From Flavobacteriaceae bacterium UBA4166 (lineage in GTDB: Bacteria > Bacteroidota > Bacteroidia > Flavobacteriales > Flavobacteriaceae), in NCBI GenBank assembly GCA_002379985.1, contig DFVG01000016.1:62660-126659 (forward strand): DNA of 64,000 nucleotides, given 5' to 3'. The notes under the pieces were generated by a model. It had not been told where the DNA came from. It did no database searches and was given only the letters and a program-made list of their open reading frames with translations. Both the position numbers and the translations under genes were made by a program. How positions within the stretch are numbered: position 1 is the first letter of the stretch; each line of letters starts with the position of its first letter. Shown piece by piece: positions 62,149-64,000 of the stretch.

Positions 62149-64000
62149 TTACAGTACTCTGTTGAGTTTTTCGGAAAGTAATTTTTTCAAGGTTTGATAA
62201 TCGATCACATCCTGCAAATTCTCACATCGATCATCTTCTGTATCTGATTGCTTTATTTCTTCGGAAAGATCTTCGATCTTACGATTCACCAAATACCTTC
62301 TGAAATTGAGAATGGTTTCACTCACCATTTGAGAAATGGTATGCTTTTTCTCTTTCACAAAAATATCTTTCCCCTCCCAGTTGTGTAGGCGATGCCGCTC
62401 TTCTTCCATTAAAATATGCGTCACCGTGGCAGCTTTTTCTGAAGGTAAGGTGTTTACAAATTGATCGATCGCCATTTCTTGTTGTTGGTTCAAGCGTTCA
62501 ATAATGGCAGCATACAACTCACGAAACCCTTCATTAGCAAATTCTATCTCGTCTTCCTGTAAGTCTAAATAGATCTTTTCAAAAACTTTCGCAGTTACTT
62601 GTTCTGGCTGAAAGGCGATGTTCCCTTCTTCATCGGCCTCCAGAATCAGTTCTTCAAATTCTTCTTCTTCGGAACCGTACAACAGTAATAGCTGTATAAT
62701 TTTTTGTTCCAACTCAAATTGCTCATCGATCTTGGTGGCGGGTGTTTGCTCCTGTGGCACCACATTCATGGTTTTCTGAGCGTTCTCTTTTCGAGAAGTT
62801 CGGGCGGCGTCACGCTGCTCTTTCTGAAGCATTTGTGCCAACGAACTAAACAACACCTCTTCGCTGATATCCATGATGCGCGCACATTCTTTGATGTACA
62901 CTTCACGCTTGATCACATCAGGGATTTTGGCAATACTCACCACCATATCCCGAATGGTCTCTGCTTTTTTGATAGGATCGTTCTTTGCTTCCGAAGCCAA
63001 CAAACTAGCTTTGAAATCAATAAAATCTCGTGAATTGTTTGCGATGTACTCCGTAATTTCTTCGAAAGAATGTGCTTTTGCAAAACTATCGGGATCTTCC
63101 CCTTCTGGAAATGTACAAATCCGTACGTTCATGCCTTGCTCCAAGATCAAGTCTACCCCGCGAAGTGATGCTCGTAATCCCGCCGCATCCCCATCGAACA
63201 AAACCGTAATATTTTGTGTCAATCGGTTGATGAGTCGGATCTGCTCCGGCGTTAAGGCCGTACCCGAAGACGATACTACATTTTCAACCCCACTTTGGTG
63301 TAGTTGGATCACATCGGTATAGCCTTCCACCAAGAGACAACGGTCTTCTTTGGCAATGGCTGGCTTGGCTTCATAAATTCCGTAGAGCACCTTACTCTTG
63401 TGGTAAATATCACTTTCGGGAGAATTGAGGTATTTTGCAACCTTTTTATCGCTCGTTAAAATCCTTCCACCAAACCCAAGCGTCCTTCCACTCATACTTT
63501 TGATAGGAAACATCACGCGCCCTTTGAACCGGTCAAATTGTTTTTCTTCCTTGACAATAGTGAGCCCGGTTTTTTCAAGAAACTCTAGTTGATATCCTTT
63601 TTTGATCGCTTCGGAAGTAAAGGCATCCCACACATCGGGCGAATACCCTAAGTCAAATTTCTTAATGGTTTCGTCTGTAAAACCGCGCTCCTTGAAATAG
63701 CTGAGTCCAATAGCTTTCCCTTCTTCCGTCTTCAACAAGGTCTTGTGAAAATATTCTCTGGCAAATTCACTTACCAGATACAGACTTTCCCGTTCGGTGG
63801 CTTGCTGCTTCTGCTCGTCGGTTTGCTCGGTCTCTTCAATTTCAATACCGTACTTTTTAGCCAAGTATTTAATGGCTTCCGGATAGCTGAAGTGCTCGTG
63901 CTCCATTAAAAAAGAAACTACGCTCCCCCCTTTTCCGCTAGAAAAATCTTTCCAAATTTGCTTCACCGGAGACACCATGAAACTCGGAGTGCGTTCATCG
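62149..64000 (-). CDS. dnaG: DNA primase (partial)
   Basis: DnaG lays down RNA primers for DNA replication. The frame runs off the right edge, so the N-terminal zinc finger is not fully seen. Upstream of the ATG at 63978 the same frame reads DERTPSF, part of the usual N-terminus. The TOPRIM domain carries LLVEGYTDVIQLHQSG and FDGDAAGLRASLRGVD, and the C-terminal helicase-binding domain follows. At least 617 codons lie in the window. Confidence 0.95.
   Translation of the reverse strand, partial: DERTPSFMVSPVKQIWKDFSSGKGGSVVSFLMEHEHFSYPEAIKYLAKKYGIEIEETEQTDEQKQQATERESLYLVSEFAREYFHKTLLKTEEGKAIGLSYFKERGFTDETIKKFDLGYSPDVWDAFTSEAIKKGYQLEFLEKTGLTIVKEEKQFDRFKGRVMFPIKSMSGRTLGFGGRILTSDKKVAKYLNSPESDIYHKSKVLYGIYEAKPAIAKEDRCLLVEGYTDVIQLHQSGVENVVSSSGTALTPEQIRLINRLTQNITVLFDGDAAGLRASLRGVDLILEQGMNVRICTFPEGEDPDSFAKAHSFEEITEYIANNSRDFIDFKASLLASEAKNDPIKKAETIRDMVVSIAKIPDVIKREVYIKECARIMDISEEVLFSSLAQMLQKEQRDAARTSRKENAQKTMNVVPQEQTPATKIDEQFELEQKIIQLLLLYGSEEEEFEELILEADEEGNIAFQPEQVTAKVFEKIYLDLQEDEIEFANEGFRELYAAIIERLNQQQEMAIDQFVNTLPSEKAATVTHILMEEERHRLHNWEGKDIFVKEKKHTISQMVSETILNFRRYLVNRKIEDLSEEIKQSDTEDDRCENLQDVIDYQTLKKLLSEKLNRVL

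Overview
The window is a contiguous, gene-dense stretch of a marine-type Flavobacteriaceae (Bacteroidota) chromosome. The evidence is a Na+-pumping NADH dehydrogenase operon (nqr), gliding and type IX secretion (T9SS) genes (PorT, plug protein, GldB, GldC, two T9SS cargo proteins), the lipoprotein TamL, a bacillithiol-linked reductase (YpdA), a short RpoD, and repeated Bacteroidota-type promoter elements (TAnnTTTG, sometimes with an upstream TTG). No prophage, insertion sequence, transposase, CRISPR array or genomic island is visible; almost everything is core chromosome.

Layout. 1-3.4 kb: nqrA-nqrB-nqrC, leftward, nqrC cut by the window edge. 3.5-8.2 kb: T9SS plug protein, a DUF3667 membrane protein, apaG, then a leftward NRDE gene plus a coupled unknown. 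8.2-17.6 kb: proline catabolism (pruA), a Nudix hydrolase, rsmG, a desaturase-aminotransferase-purT operon, and trkA-trkH potassium uptake. 17.8-28.3 kb: ubiE-porT, an rRNA/tRNA methyltransferase, tamL, fructose-bisphosphate aldolase, accD, a lipoprotein, rpsO and pnp. 28.3-41.4 kb: a kelch lipoprotein, an ECF sigma factor with a probable anti-sigma partner, rpoD, a BLUF blue-light sensor overlapping rpe, a membrane-bound AraC-type regulator, two T9SS cargo proteins, ypdA, an MtfA-like peptidase, an unknown, and a GatB/YqeY protein. 41.4-42.0 kb: a tRNA-Arg(TCG) followed by a 425-bp tandem array. 42.0-57.5 kb: the dcw cell-division and murein cluster, leftward from mraZ to ftsZ. 57.8-64 kb: alpha/beta hydrolase, ysxC, gldC-gldB, nadE, an orphan response regulator and dnaG, cut by the right edge.

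How it works together. The dcw cluster (mraZ, rsmH, ftsL, ftsI, murE, mraY, murD, ftsW, murG, murC, ftsQ, ftsA, ftsZ) is one tightly packed operon making and dividing the cell wall. Its head carries 10-bp-spaced GTGG boxes that fit MraZ autoregulation. The scattered secretion genes (plug, PorT, TamL, GldB/C) would build and serve the outer membrane used by the two CTD-tagged exoproteins. Nqr supplies a sodium gradient.

The most unusual signals are not genes. (1) The 8-mer CTTCGGAA (or its complement) occurs about 45 times by eye, roughly once per 1.4 kb and many-fold above chance, in all reading frames. (2) The tandem array behind tRNA-Arg has about 10.5 units of 40-41 bp, each carrying two GCGNAGC mini-hairpin sequences (21 in all), with only GAA or GGA at the loop. 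Smaller curiosities are a BLUF protein lacking the usual Trp/Met of the signalling strand and overlapping rpe, a response regulator with Glu at the phospho-acceptor site, an AccD with no zinc-ribbon cysteines, and paired hairpins in the pnp leader.
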